A stretch of 64,000 nucleotides of DNA from Panagrolaimus kolymaensis (GCA_028622995.1 JAJQJQ010000080.1:434001-498000), one strand, 5' to 3'; shown: positions 47,099 to 62,100, numbered from the stretch's first letter. Translations and numbers: made by a program. Notes: generated by a model not told the origin, from the letters alone.

Positions 47099-47583
47099 TG
47101 TTTTGAGAAATCAAGAAACCACTGAAAATGAACACTTTCAAATGTTAGTTGCAAAGGTTGAAAATGAAAAATATGCAAAAACACGAACTGGCTTTACAAC
47201 GAAACTTTTCGCTACAAAAACTAAATTTTGTAAAGCGAAAGAAAATATTTTTGAAAATAATGATTTGCATTTTTTTGCTTTCTTTTATTTTAAAACTTTT
47301 ATCATTATCTTTCTGTTTTTTTTCTTTTTCTTCATTTGCATAAATTTTTGCGACTAAACGAAATTTTTCTTTGCTTTTTTAACTTTATAAAAACCAAAAT
47401 TGAAAATCTTGTCAGGTTTTTAATTGTAAGTTAATACCCTTTATTTATTGATTCCTTTTAACGATAACAATTAGTAGAAGAAGTGATAAAATTGGATAAA
47501 ATGGATATGAAACGTGTGTGTATAGGTACAAAATTTTAAACATAACATTGCTTAGAAAAAGTTAATTTCAAATAAAAAAATTT
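47099..47583. other. Intergenic region
   Basis: Upstream region of Cys-rich copy 5 and 3' flank of the methyltransferase gene. The open frames here are low-complexity. Nothing else recognised. Confidence 0.5.
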
Positions 47584-49482
47584 TTAGGCGGCATTTGTAA
47601 CCGAGATAAAAACCCATTCATGTTCCAAACTTTTTTCGATAAGTGATTTATCAATTTTTCTTTCTTCAGCATATTTATTAATGGCTTCAATAACTTCTTT
47701 AGTGACATTTGAAACTTCTTCAATTTGATATCCAACATTTTCTAATCGTTTTAAAAGATTTTGAGTAGCTGGAATATTTTTGATTGGTTCTAAAAGTGAA
47801 ATGGATGCTCCAGAAATGAGAATATCTTTAAGGGATTTTAAATCATTTTCAGTTGCGGTTGACATAAATTCTGTTGCAACGAATGAAGTGAATTCAGCTT
47901 TATTGTTTAAGAGATAATCAAAGGCTTCGGGAAGGTCGTTATTCCATCCAAATCGAACTCGATGATCTTTAGTTTCGGTGGCTTTGGTTAAGGAAGTTCG
48001 ATAATAATAAGGATTGGTTTCAATTGTCCATAATTTTGCATCATAAGTCTAAAAATTTTTAAAAAATTCTTTAAATTCATAATTTTATGAAGTCTCAAAA
48101 TTTTTTGAAAACTTTGTTTTTTCTGACAAAAATCGCTTGTCTTGAAACAAGATATTTTTGTTTTAGTTCAAAATTGTTTGAAAAATGCTTCTCAAAAATT
48201 AAATTTTACTGTCCGTACTTACCTTAGCAATAGCAAATGAATCAACATGAACAAAAGGATCCAATTTTCTTGGATTATATGCAAGTATGGTAGCATCTTC
48301 AGGGTGTTTTACCCGGTTGCCCATTATCTAAGTAACTATATAGATTGAAAAAAACGCCGAATAGAAATTATTTTATAACTAAAAGCTTACGCTATTACTC
48401 CATGTTTCACTTTCGCCATCAAGAATGGAATCAATGGATTTTTGTTCATTTAACCATTCAATGGAAAATGCATGAACAAGTTCATCAAAAGTCATATGAT
48501 TTTCATTTGAATCAGCTGGAATTTTTTTAGCTAACCAATGAACTTGACGCCAATTTGATAAGCGCTATAAAAAAAATAAAATAAACATGTGATTATTTTT
48601 TGGGGGAAAAAGATTAAAGAATAAATTTAAAATAAATTTTACTTTAATGTAAGTTGGAACGGAAGCAGACCATTTAACATCAAATTTCCACCATTTTCCT
48701 TCAGCATCTTGAATTTGAACATTTCTAAGAAGTTGAATGTAAAGGGAGCTGTACCGATAATGGGTAGGATTGGAATCAGCGGTATGAAGGGTTGAAGCCT
48801 TTTTTCGACCTAAAAATTGCAAAATTAGGCCTCTGCCAAATCTTTTTTTTTGTTTTGGAAAAAATCTTACCAGTGGAAGGCTCGCTGCAGCTTTCACGAA
48901 GCTTCAAATATCCATCAGGTCGAAGCCATTTCAAAGCTCCAGTAACAAATTCAACCACTTCCGAATCAGCCATATACATCATTAACCAATTAGTGAACAC
49001 GAGGTCTACGGAGGAAGCGGGTAAATGAAGATTAGCTGCATCAGAAACAACATATTTAATATTTTTAGCTGCGGCATTTCGTTCTTTATTTTTAAGAATG
49101 AAAGATTCAATAAAATCCGTGGATGTTACATGTCGAGCGGTTTGGGAGAAAATTGTTGTGAAGCGACTAAAAAATATTGTATTTAGTTTAAACTTTAAAG
49201 AAAGTTTTCATGTTAAAATCCTGTTTTTCGTGTTAGGATTAACTCAAATTATAATTTTTCGCGCTAAGTGAATAAAAAAAATATTTACCCAATTCCAGCT
49301 CCAATATCAACAACATCTTTGTCAGTAAAATCGGGTAATGAACCAAGAATATCAGCTCGATCATATTCTTCAAGATCATCAGCATTTTTATTTAATAACA
49401 TTGCTTCATTGCTGGGTTTATCGGAATACCGATCCCAGAAAACTTTGTAAGTATTTCGTTGAGCAGTTTTAGCAGCAGCCAT
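47584..49482 (-). CDS. pmt-1: Phosphoethanolamine N-methyltransferase 1
   Basis: Six exons in phase (49482-49289, 49166-48871, 48809-48643, 48564-48391, 48327-48223, 48048-47584) give 466 residues. The start [21 protein letters not shown] is followed by the SAM-binding motif [16 protein letters not shown] (about residues 54-68), STDFIESFI, then [12 protein letters not shown] and [11 protein letters not shown], all hallmarks of the nematode PMT-1 methyltransferase. It performs the first methylation of phosphoethanolamine in the worm route to phosphatidylcholine, with SAM as donor; PMT-2 completes it. The C-terminal half ([20 protein letters not shown]) matches the PMT-1-specific extension, and the length is close to the C. 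elegans enzyme. It is cytosolic. All key motifs are intact. Confidence 0.9.
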
Positions 49483-52400
49483 TATTTTTATTGAGGATGA
49501 AATTTTTTAGAATTTTTTTTTAAAAACTCGTAGTATAAAAATTATTTTAAATATACACTGAAAAGGTGACATTTTTTGTGAAAATAAATATGAAAAGATT
49601 AAAATCTTGCAAAATCGAAAAAAGGAAAATGAAAAAGATATGATCAGTTTCACGTGAAAGAAAAAGAAGTGGGCAACATAAAGAAAAGAAAAAATACTGA
49701 TTTTGTTTATCAGATGAGAATGAATGAATTTTGAAAAAGATATGAAAGATAAAAATTTACATAAAAAGCTGCAAATTCTAAAAACGATTTTTTTTACTAA
49801 ACATTCCGGCTTTAGAAGCTTTTGTTGTTATTACAAACAAAAAATGACTACTCCAAAAACTGCTGGAGGCAATTTTTATTTATAAAGTAAAGTTTTTTTT
49901 AAGAAAACCAGACTTTTTGGAAACGCCCGTTCAAAAACGAAAAAGTCTATGAAAAAAAACAATTTGTCCAAGCCCCTTTTAGAGATAGAAAACAGGGAAC
50001 TTTCCCGAATGGTTGATTTCTGTAAAGAAAAAAAAATAAAGAAAAGAAAAAAGTCATTTAAAAGATTAAATTTTCCTTTTCTTTTTTCTGTGTATGTATT
50101 TTTATTGCTGCCGTTTTTACTTTATTTTTATTGTCCAATGATAAGATGAAAAAAAGGAAAAAGGATCAAAGATTCATTTAATTTTTATTAACGGAAAAAA
50201 TATATTCGATTAGAAAAAAAAGATTGACTGACAAATAAACCATCAAAAAAGGCAGTTATATTTTTAATTGATCTATGCATTTTATAGAAATGAGAAAATG
50301 GAAGGAAAGAAAGTTATGACATTGGACCTTTTTTGAACATGGAATTTTATTTTATAGACGTGATTGAATTTTTTTTTAAAAGATGGGTAAAAAAATAAAT
50401 GATAGATTGATATTAAAATTCTTCTAATGTCAATGACTAAAGTTCACGCAACAAAAAAAAGATGGGTTTGGTGATGAGAAAGAAAATGTTATTGATAGGT
50501 GGTTACAATTTGGTCTTGGGAATTAAATATAAAAAAAGAAGAGTTTCTTTATTGAACATAAAAAAATATTACACGGATTCTTAATACAAAAAATAAAAAA
50601 CACTCAAAAAGCTATTTTTTGTTAATTAAGAAACTCTTCGTTTAAATTGTTATTAGCGCGAAATCTCAAATTTTATTGGAACGAAATCTTTTGCCTTTTT
50701 TTCTCACAAAAGCAGTTAATAGCCATCCATATTTTTATTTTTTTGCCAGCGAAGTGTCTTTTTATACGAAGTTTAAACAAAGAGAGCATCAACATCATAT
50801 GTTCTTTGTTGTTTGTTTTGTTTTCCCACATAATATTTCCAAAGCCAAGGCAACACTCGCAATGGTCAACATAGCAGCTATAAACCCAAAAAGAAAACAC
50901 ATAAACAACAATCTTTCTTTCTTCCTTATTCGTTTTTCCCAAAGTCTTTCAACATTTGCATAAAAACACAAAGCAAAGGAAAGTAAAGGACAAAAAAGTT
51001 CCAAAGCTCATACTTTTTGTGTTTACGATGAATGACTTCAAAAAATTGCATCAAAAAGAGTTCCTTTTTTATAACCCTTTTTTTGTTTTCAAACCAAAAC
51101 TCTAAGGAAAAATATTTTGATGACTGATGACTAAAAGTGCGAATGCGAACGAACCTCAAATGCACAAAATATTTTAAACAGCTTTAAAAACAAAAAATGA
51201 AAAAAAAGTTAATCATGGGATTTAACGAATACAGAAAAAAAACTCCGAAGAAAGCAAGTCTAAACCCATAAATAATGTGTGAAGAAGCAGAAAAAAAAAA
51301 TGAAAAGCAAATGACAAAAGAATGATGAAAGGTAACTAACTGACTGACTGACTTCTGACGACAATAAAGGAATGGAATAATCATACGATTTATGGTTGTG
51401 GTTGGGTGGTTGTAAAATTTTTTTCATTAAATATTAGAAAAAATTTGTTTTTGAACAAATGTCAGATGGCGAATGGTGAGTTTTTTGGGTGAATACTTGG
51501 ACTATCAGAAAATTTGTTTAAAAAACTCCTGTTTAACACAAAAAAAGAAGAGAAAATCAAAAATCTTACAACGATAACCCGTTTCCAAATAGAACAAAAT
51601 AAAAAAATAAATGGATTAAATATTGTTCGTAGAAAAAATAGCCATAATTAATTACAAAAAAAAGGTATTATTTTATGCATAAACTAGTTAGTTAATCAGA
51701 CAAAAAACCCAAAAATTTATAAAGTCTTTTTTTTTTGAGACGATCAAAAAAGTGACAAAAAGTTTTTGTTGTGGTCTGTAAAAACGGGAAATTTCCTTCA
51801 TGGTCGAGGTTGTTGCATTCGCTATAATTTTGTTTTTTCGGTTTTTTTTATGTTTGCAGTGTCTGGGAAATATGCTGATGAATGACAATTTTTATCAGCT
51901 CAATAAAAATAAACATAATAAAATATTAAAAATGAAGAGTAATAAAAATTTTAAAGAAGAAAAAAAAATTGATTTTGTAGCAAATCAAAGGTTAGTGTTT
52001 AAAGGTGATGAAAATTAGAAGCAAAATTAGGTCATAGGAACCAAATTTTTAAACAAACACAGTTTTTGCAAATTTTTGCTTATCCCAAAAATCTGTGGTT
52101 CGGAATTACATAAGTTAAGAACTATTTTTTTTAAGGAAAAAGTTTTAAAAAATTTAGAGTATTTTTAAAAGTGTAACAATGGCATGAGTTAAAACAAAAA
52201 AACAGTGAAAAAATGAGACGAAGAAAATCGTATTTTGTCTCGGAAAAAAGAAACATTACATTAAAAAACCTTAAAAAATTAAATGTTTCAATGAAATATT
52301 AAAATCTGATCGTTGACTCCTTTCTTCAAAGGTCAATTTATTTAGTCAGGGCAGCTTTTAAGGAATTTATTGGAAAAGAAATTTTATCAATATGAAGAAA

Positions 52401-53124
52401 AAAAGTTATCCAGTCTCATTTTCATTCAAACGTCGGCCCCTTTTTTTCAATTTCCACTCAAGTTCTTGAATATCATGTCTGGCTGGCTCAAACCGAGTTG
52501 CCGGAAGTAAAAAAGAAAAGAAGCAAATTTCAAAATGTATTTTTTTTTAAATTCAAAAGCTTAGAATAAAATAGAAATTATTTTTTTAATTATATTTTTA
52601 AATAATAATTTTTCTATAAACCGTTTCACAAAGTAATAGTAAAGTTAATAACTAAAGAAAAAATGCTTTAAAATAAAATTAAAAAATAATAGTTAAAAGC
52701 AACTATAAAAAATTAACCATAAAAAGAGAGTGAGTCAAAAAAAAGACACAAGAAAATAAGAGAAAAATGCACAAAAAACCTACGGGCTTTCATCCACATT
52801 TAATATATGTAATAAAAAAAATGGAGAGAAATGAGGGAGGAGGAAAATAAATTTTTTGAAAAAAACAACACAAAAAAAAACACGTCGAAAGCAAACAAGT
52901 GCGTCAGTGTTTTTTTTTGAAGCTTTTTCAATCAAAAGAAAAATTAAAGAACAAAAACAAAAACATATTTTATTTTTTTAAAAGGCAAAAACATAAGAAG
53001 AAAAACAACGAAATGTACTTAAAAATCAAAAACCATTATTTTTTTAAATGAATAATCAAAGGAAATAAAAAAAAACAATAAAAAATATAGGAAATAATTA
53101 AAATTAATATGTATTTAATTTTTT
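49483..53124. other. Long gene-poor region
   Basis: About 3.6 kb of A- and T-rich DNA between PMT-1 and the lyase. Two small patches have higher GC and exon-like signals: about 50884-50837 on the minus strand (TTTATAG acceptor, open AMLTIASVALALEIL, GTGGGA donor) and 52429-52515 (open on both strands). Neither can be built into a gene. No RNA gene or clear repeat is seen. Confidence 0.5.
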
Positions 53125-56100
53125 TTATACGGATAATCCTGTTGCAGCTTCAAGAGCTTGATCAAGATCAGCAATTAAATCTTTTTTATCTTCACATCCA
53201 ACAGAAAGTCTAATAAGATTATCAGTTATTCCAAGAATAGCTCGATCGGCTTCAGAAACTGAAGCATGGGTCATCACAGATGGTAATTCAGCAAGGGATT
53301 CATAACCTCCAAGGGATTCAGCAAGGATGAAAACCTGAAAAAATAAAAAATAAATAAGTTTTAGAAATGAAATTTAAGTTATTTAAGTGTTTAGAAATAA
53401 AAAATAATTCCTCCAGGAAAAGTTTATATAATTTCTTTTAGATTATTGTTTGCTTTTAAATAAGTCAAAAAAAATTATAAAAATATCAAATTTTCCTCTA
53501 AAGATCTCTCGAAAATCAAATTTGCATTTTTGTGTCCTAATACGAATTTTTTTATATTTTCTTTTCAAGACTCCAAAATTCTTTAAAAAATCTTACCTTT
53601 AATGAACTTAAAAATGTCCTCGATTCTTTTAATCCACCTTTAAGATAAAATGAAAGCATTCCAGACATGCCTGAAGTTTGTTTTTTATGAATTTCATGTT
53701 GTGGATGAGATTCTAATGCGGGATATAAAACTCTTTCAATTCTTGAATCCTTTTCCAACCATTGTGATACAGCTAAAGCATTTTCCATGTGACATTTCAT
53801 TCTCAAATGTAAAGTTTTTATTCCTCGATTAACTAAATAACAATCGAATGGTGAAGGAACGGCTCCAACTGCGAGTTGCATGAAATAAAGATGTTCATCG
53901 ATTGCTGGATTATTAGTGATTGCACAACCCATAACTACATCAGAATGGCCATTAATGTATTTGGTGATGGAATGAACTACAACATCAGCGCCAAGATTTA
54001 ATGGATTCTGAAAAAAATATGGGAAAATTAGTTAAAGTTCAAAAAAGAGTGAAGGGCTTCTAAAATTTAAAAGCAGACGAGAAATTTTTTTGGTAGCTAT
54101 GAACCAGTGACACGGGATCCACGTATATTAATATAGGCACATAGATAAAGGAAATTGAGCACTTCATTTTGATACCAAACATGTATAGTAAAAGAATGAA
54201 AGGGGCGCTTCGCGCCCCTTGAAGTGACGAATTTGTTCCATCAACCCAAAGATCCATCAACCCAAAGATCCATCAACCCAAAGATCCATCAACCCAAAGA
54301 TCCATCAACCCAAAGATCCATCAACCCAAAGATCCATCAACCCAAAGATCCATCAACCCAAAGATCCATCAACCCAAAGATCCATCAACCCAAAGATCCA
54401 TCAACCCAAAGATCCATCAACCCAAAGATCCATCAACCCAAAGATCCATCAACCCAAAGATCCATCAACCCAAAGATCCATCAACCCGAAGATCCATCAA
54501 CCCAAAGATCCATCAACCCAAAGATCCATCCACTTAAGGATCCCGAGAAATACACCCAAAACAGTAAAGAGATCCATAAAAATCCACCTAAAGATACATC
54601 CACCCTAAGATCGATCAACCAAAAGACAGATCAACCTTAGTCAAATATCCACCCGAAGCTCTCCTAATATCCACCAAAATATCCACGAAAATCCACCGAA
54701 AACAGTTAAAAGATCCATTAAAATCCACCCTAGGATCCATAAAAATCCACCCGAAGATAATTCAAAATCGAACAAAAATTTTTAATAATCCATGGAAATC
54801 TATCTTAACATATTTATAAAGAGATGGGAGCAAAGACGAATTACAATTAGGGTTGCACGACTTTAATTAGCCGGCTAATTTACCGGCTAATTTATCGGCT
54901 AATTAGCCGGCTATTAGCCGGAGGCCAAATTAGCCGGCTAATTATAAAAAGTTGTATAACAGGGGGGAGCCTTTGCTACCATTTTCCAAAAAATGTATCC
55001 TCTTTTTGTAATATTTCATATATTTTCGTAACATTTCGTAAATATTTGTAGGTTTTCGTAGTAGCGGCTAATTAGCCTGCCTACCGGCTAATTAGCCGGT
55101 TAATTAGCCGGCTAATTAGCCGTATTTTAATTAGCCGGCTAATCGTGCAACCCTAATTACAATCCTTAAAATGCTGTCAAAAGATTTTTGCTTGTAAAAT
55201 TTTTGTGTGCGTGCTTCTTTTTATTGTGGTGCGCAAAAAAGGATCAATGGCAAATAAACTAAAGAAAGAAAAAAAGCGATAAAAAAACAACATCTGTTTT
55301 TTCAAAAATTTGTTTCTTCTTTAAAATGTTTTATAAAAAAAATTGAAAGCGTTTAAAGAAAAAAAATTCGATCAATAAAAGCAGCGCTAATTTTTCAAAG
55401 TATATTCGTTTTGTTCTAAAAAAGATGAAAAAAGTCTGACGTCTGCTTTTTATTTGAATATTTGAATAATAATTTTTTGTGTAGTTTTTTAATTATTTTT
55501 ATTAAAAAAAGCTTATAATTACCTAAAAAATATAATATCAAACAAAAAGATGGAAAAAGCACTCATTAAAAAAAAGAAGAATTTGTAATTTATTACTTTT
55601 AGTTCCATTAATGGAAAACCTATAATTGAAAATATGGCTGAACAAACGTTAAAAGAAAATCCAAGTTTTGTCATTTATGGTTAAAAAAAAAGATTATTTT
55701 TTTTGCTTCTACGCGCCCTTATAATAAACCACCCAAAGATTTATCCTAATGTACACTTATGTTAACTTGTCAGTTAATTTGCATAAAAAAATATCAAAAA
55801 ATTATTTAAAAACCTTTTAAAAAATAATTCCGCAATAATTTATAATTAATTTGGGTAAAAAATATTAAAAATATGTTAACTTTTTAAGTTTGTCGCTTTT
55901 TTAATATTCTATTTGAGTCAAAAAATTAGAATAAATTATTTAAATAATATTCCCCTTCATTTTATAGTTAAAGATAATCAAAATAATTATTTACATCTCA
56001 GGGGTTTCGAACTTCCATTTTTTTTCAAAGTCAAGCGCCTTCCACCACTGAGCAAATTTGACAAAGGAAGAGAAAATGCATGTTGCAAAAAATTTTCATT

Positions 56101-59100
56101 GATTTTTTGAAAAAAAAAATTGGACCTTAAAATAATTTTGTGCAGAAGATTTTGAAATACCCAGAGGCTTTATTGGAAAAACGGCAAGGAAAATCAAATT
56201 CCATATATATTTTTACATGTCGTTACAAAAGTTCATAGTTAAACCATTGGATGGAAAAAAAGTTTTAGTCAAAAAACTACGATTTTTATGAAAAACATTA
56301 AATTATGCTAATTAATTGTTAAAAAGCCAAGATATTATGATAAATAGCATTAAATAATGATATATTATTACTTTTGAGATATTTACTAACCACTTTAATA
56401 GGATGGGAACCTCCCATTAATTTTTCTGTGTTTAGAGGAACCAGTGACACGGGATCCACGTATATTAATATAGGCACATAGATAAAGGAGAATGAGCACT
56501 TCATTTTGATACCAAACATCTATAGTAAAAGAATGAAAGGGGCGCTTCGCGCCCCTTGAAGTGACGAATTTGTTCCATCAACCCAAAGATCCATCAACCC
56601 CAAGATCCATCAACCCAAAGATCCATCAACCCAAAGATCCATCAACCCAAAGATCCATCAACCCAAAGATCCATCAACCCAAAGATCCATCAACCCAAAG
56701 ATCCATCAACCCAAAGATCCATCAACCCAAAAATCCATCAACCCAAAGATCCATCAACCCAAAGATCCATCAACCCAAAGATCCATCAACCCAAAGATCC
56801 ATCAACCCAAAGATCCATCAACCCAAAGATCCATCAACCCAAAGATCCATCAACCCAAAGATCCATCAACCCAAAGATCCATCAACCCAAAGATCCATCA
56901 ACCCAAAGATCCATCAACCCAAAGATCCATCAACCCAAAGATCCATCAACCCAAAGATCCATCAACCCAAAGATCCATCAACCCAAAGATCCATCCACTT
57001 AAGGATCCATCCATTTAAGGATCCCGAGAAATACACCCAAAACAGTAAAGAGATCCATAAAAATCCACCTAAAGATACATCCACCCTAAGATCGATCAAC
57101 CAAAAGATCGATCAACCTTTGTCAAATATCCACCCGAAGCTCTCCTAATATCCACCAAAATATCCACGAAAATCCACCGAAAACAGTTGAAAGATCCATG
57201 GAAATTCACTCAAGGATCATTCAAATTCCGCGGAAGGATCTATCATAACCCACCCGAAGATCCATAAAAATCAACCCGTGGATCATTCAAAATCAATCCA
57301 AGAATTTTTCTAAATCCACTCAAAGAACGGTAAAAATCCATAAAAATCCACTCACAGATCCATAAACCCAAAATCCATAAACACAAAAACCATCGAAAAT
57401 CCACCAAAAGTTCCATCCACCCAAAGATCGATCAACCAAAGATACATTACCCCAAAGATCGATCAACCAAAAGATCCAAGATTCTCCACCCGTGGACCCT
57501 GAAGCTCTTCAAATGTCCATTAAAATCCACCAAATACAATAAAAAGATCTATTAAAGTCCACCCAAACCATTGAAATCCATCCAAAAATCTTTTAAAATC
57601 CACTCAAAGATCGATAAAAATCCACCCAAAAATCCATAAAAAATCCACCCGAGGATCCATCATAATCCACCAAAAGGTATATAAAGATCCATCCAAACAT
57701 CCATCCAAACATCCATTTCCCAAAAGATCAATAAAACAAAAGATCGATCAACCTTTGTCAAATATCCACCCGTAGCTCTTCTAATATCCACCAAAAGATC
57801 CATAAAAATAGACCAAAAACAGTTAAAAGATCCATTAAAAATTCACCAAAACATGAGAGATAATCCACACAAACTTTCTCAAATATCCACCTAAACTCCT
57901 CTAATATCAACCTTAATTCACTTGAATATCCAAATTTATCCACCATTTTATAAGTAAAACAAAAATAATTATGCAAAATTTTCGATATTTTGCATAAATA
58001 AATATGCAAAAATTTATTTAAAACCCTTTTAAAAATAATTTCCATTGTTTTATAATTGTTTGGGGTCAAAAATATAAAAAATATGCTAATTTTCCATAAT
58101 TATCCTTATATTTATTAACCAAATATACCCAAAAATTATTTTTATAATTAATTATAATATTCCCCTCCATTTTATAGTTAAAGAAATTCAAAAAAATTAT
58201 TTACATCGCAGAGGTTTCGAACTTTCATCCATTCGCAAGTTCACCGCCTTCCACCACTGAGCAAATGCGACAAAGGAAGAGAAAATGCATGTTGCAAAAA
58301 ATTTTCATTGATTTTTTGAAAAAAAAAATTGGACCTTAAAATAATTTTGTGCAGAAGATTTTGAAATACCCAGAGGCTTTATTGGAAAAACGGCAAGGAA
58401 AATCAAATTCCATATATATTTTTACATGTCGTTACAAAAGTTCATAGTTAAACCATTGGATGGAAAAAAAGTTTTAGTCAAAAAACTGAGATTTTCGCGA
58501 AAAACTTTAAATTATGCTAATTAATTGTTAAAAAGCCAAGATATTATGATAAATAGCATTAAATAATGATATATAATTAGTTTTGAAATAGTTACTAACC
58601 ACTTTAATAGGATGGGAACCTCCCATAAATTTTTCTGTGTTTAGAGGAACCAGTGGATCCACAAATTAAAAGGGGGCTAATAAATAATTAATTATATTAA
58701 AATAAAGAAAATTTTCTTTATTTTGATACCAAACATATCCTATCGTATTTGAAAAAAAGGGGCGATACGCGCCCCTTGTGGCGGAAAGATCCACGTTGTT
58801 ATCATTGAAAAAGATAAATAATTTATGCAATTTGTTTCGAAAATTTGCATGTTTTAATTAATTATCCACCTTGTACAACAATTCGCTAAATATCCACCGA
58901 AACTTTCACAAATATCCACATTTATTCTTCCAAAATGTCTTCAAAAATTAGCATAAATTATTTTAAAAATATCCACCTTAATTTTTTATTTCAAAACCCT
59001 AATTTTCACTTTTTTACATCACCGATTATTCGAACTTTCTTACTTTCCTTCTTTTGCCAGTCCTGGGCTTCACCATTGCGCCAAAGTGACAAAGGGAAAA

Positions 59101-62100
59101 GCGCAGGTTGCAAATTTTTTTTGAAAATTTGGAAAAAAATGGCAGCTAAAAAAAGTATTTTCTGGATTTTTTGAAATTCCTGGAAGCTTTTGTTAACATT
59201 TCATTAGGAAAATCAAATTCCTCATATATCGAACTGGTTCGAGTTCGAGATTTAGCCATTTTGAAAAGATTCTTGAAATAGTTTTAGTCAAAAAACATGT
59301 TTTTTTGGTGAAAAAAAATTTGCATATTTTTAGAAAATTGTTGACTGGAGAATGATCCCTATAGGCTACGGATTCAGAATCTGTAAAAAAAATTGAGATA
59401 TATGAAGTGGGAAAAATCAGGATGGAGAAACCTAGCTTATTTTGTTGTGTAAAGAGAACCAGTGGATCCACGGGTCAATTTACATTAGATAGGTATACCA
59501 TAACAATAAAAGAAAATTCCATTTAATTTGATACCAAACACGACATAAGAAAAATTTAAAAAAAAGGGGCGCTTCGCGCCCCTTGATGTGGTATTGGTGA
59601 TCCTACTATCATTCTTAATGATCCAAGGATCCCTGATAATCCACCAATAGATCCATTAAATGGTAACAGGGCAGATTTTGAAAATGGTTATTAAAGTAAA
59701 ACCGATTACGTATTTTCCTCTCAAAGATCCGCCACCTTATTGTTCTTAATTTATCATCCCAAAACTATACGAAAATCTTCCAAAAAGGAGAGAAAATCCA
59801 CTAATATCCATAAATAACATCCTTCTAAACTTTAAAAAGGATACACAAATATTTTTTAATTGATCCACTTAAAAAATTTCATAAGCTTCATGGCTTTACC
59901 GGGTTTTGTACAACTTTGAAGGTATTTGTAAAACTTTTTAAATACAAACAAATTCTTTCAAGAGAATTGATAATTCAAAAATTCGGGTAAATATTTGTTT
60001 AAAAAATATTTGGTTTAATCTCAAAAAAATGATTTCAAAAAAATATGGGATAAATGTTTTATTTAAAAAGGAGACGATAATTCGTATAAAAAAATGCTAA
60101 TAAATTTTTGAAATTGATGCTAAACATTTTCAAAAGTTTTCTAGTAAAATACGACTGAAAAGAAAAATGATTCAAAATTGTATGGCAGAGGATGAGAGAA
60201 ATTTGCTTCCCTTTCCTTTGAAAAAAATTTGCAGGTTGCGAAAAAAATTTTCATCAAAAGTTTGAACACAATTTTTACACTTCAAAAAAAGCTTTGCTGG
60301 AAAATCCTGAAATTCCCGGATCTTTTAATTGACAAATCAAAAGGAAAATCAAATACTACATAGGCTAAACCTCTCAATGACGGAGTTTCATAGTTAAAGC
60401 ATTAGTTGGAAAAAAAGTTTTAGTCAAAATACAGTGAAAAATCATGAAAAATGAGTTATTATCTAATTAAAAGGTTGAAAGCTCGGAAATAATGATTTTA
60501 AGCACTTAATAATGGTGCTAGAACATATAAATATGTTAGGCATTCATCTGGAAAGGGAAGGGAGGCACCCCTGTTTTTTCTTGTGTACTATAGAACCAGT
60601 GGATCCACGGGTCAATTACATTAAAATAGGTATGCCATAACAATAAATAAAGTTCAATGATTTGATACCAAACGCGACAAAAAAAAATTTAAAAAAAAGG
60701 GGCGCTTCGCAACCCCTGATATGCCATAAGTGATCCTACTCACTTTCTTAATGATCCAAGGATCCATGATAATTCACCAAAAGGTTCCATTAAATGGTAA
60801 CAGGGGAGATCCAACAAACTAATGCTATGATAATGGTTTCAAAAATAAAACGATAACTTATTTGCCTCTCAATGATCCATCTTTATGTTCATAATTTATC
60901 ACACGAAAACTATACAAAATTTTTCTAAAGGAAATAAAATCCACCCAAGCTTTCACAAAAATCCACCAATAATAATCCTTAAATAGCTTCCTTCTGAACC
61001 CTCAAAAAGATACACCATTGATTTTTAAATGATCCACTTAAAAATTTTTGCAAGCTTCATGGCTTTATCGGGATTTGTAGAACTTTGAAGATATGCGCAA
61101 AACTTTTAAAAAACAAACAAATTCTTTCAAGAGAATTGCTAATTCAAAATTTGGGTAAATATTTGGTAAAAAAAAAATTTGGTTTGATTAAAAAAAAGGA
61201 TCTCAAAAAAATTGGGGAAAAATGCTTTATTTAAAAAATGAGTCGATAATTTGTATAAAAAATAAGCTAATAAAATTTGGAAATTAATGGTAAACATTTT
61301 CAAAGTTTTTATAGAGAAAAATTAAGGAAGTAAAAAATGATTCAAAATTGTATGGCAGAGGATGAGAGAAATTTGCTTCCTTTCCTTTGAAAAAAATTTG
61401 CAGGTTGCGAAAATTTTTTTTGCTGAAAGTTTTGAAAAAATTTTTACCATCAAAAAAAACGAACTGCCGGACGGTTTGCTCTATTTATAGCTTACTTATT
61501 AACAAATCGCAAGGAAAATCCTATTCGATAAATATTGAAATTCGTCGAGTTCGAATCTCATAGTTAAACCTTTAGCTGGAAAAAAAGTTTTAGTCAAAAT
61601 ACAGCGAAAAATCATGAAAAATCGACTATTAACTAATTAGTATATAAAAAGCCCAATAATAATGATTTTTAATGCTTAATAATGATGTCAAATTACATAA
61701 AAACATATAAGAGTTGAAAAAAGTAGGAAGGGAGGCATGGCTCTTTTTTTTTGTGTACTGGGGAACTAGGGGGATCCACATTAGATTAGGGGAGATAAAA
61801 TATGCATATGACATAAAAATAGACATAATTCTCTTTATTTTGATACTAAACATTCCCCTTAAAGCAAAGAATAAAGGGGCTCTACGCGCCCCTGGAAGTG
61901 GTTTTAGTGATCCAAAACTCTTTCTAAAGGATCCAAGGATCCATAATAATTCACAAAAAGATCCATTAAATGGTGGTAACACGGGAGATCCAACATACAA
62001 ATTCTTTGAAAATGGTTATGGTTATTAAAATACACTGATAACACATTTGCTACTCAATGATCCACCTTACTGTTCATATCTTATCAACCCAAAACTCTAT

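Noticed and set aside
54224..54640. Open frame of 138 codons through the 16-bp minisatellite
   Set aside because: A stop-free 16-mer reads open in every frame; the peptide repeats with the DNA period, and there is no start context, splice logic or conserved codon use.
54237..56999. CRISPR-like repeated units
   Set aside because: Copies are directly abutting with no spacers, in a eukaryotic intron; it is a minisatellite.
56561..57148. Open frame of 195 codons through the second minisatellite
   Set aside because: Same cause as above; length depends only on copy number of the 16-bp unit.
61629..62028. Open frames on both strands in the right part of the array
   Set aside because: They cross unit boundaries and the GC hairpin and are not conserved between units.
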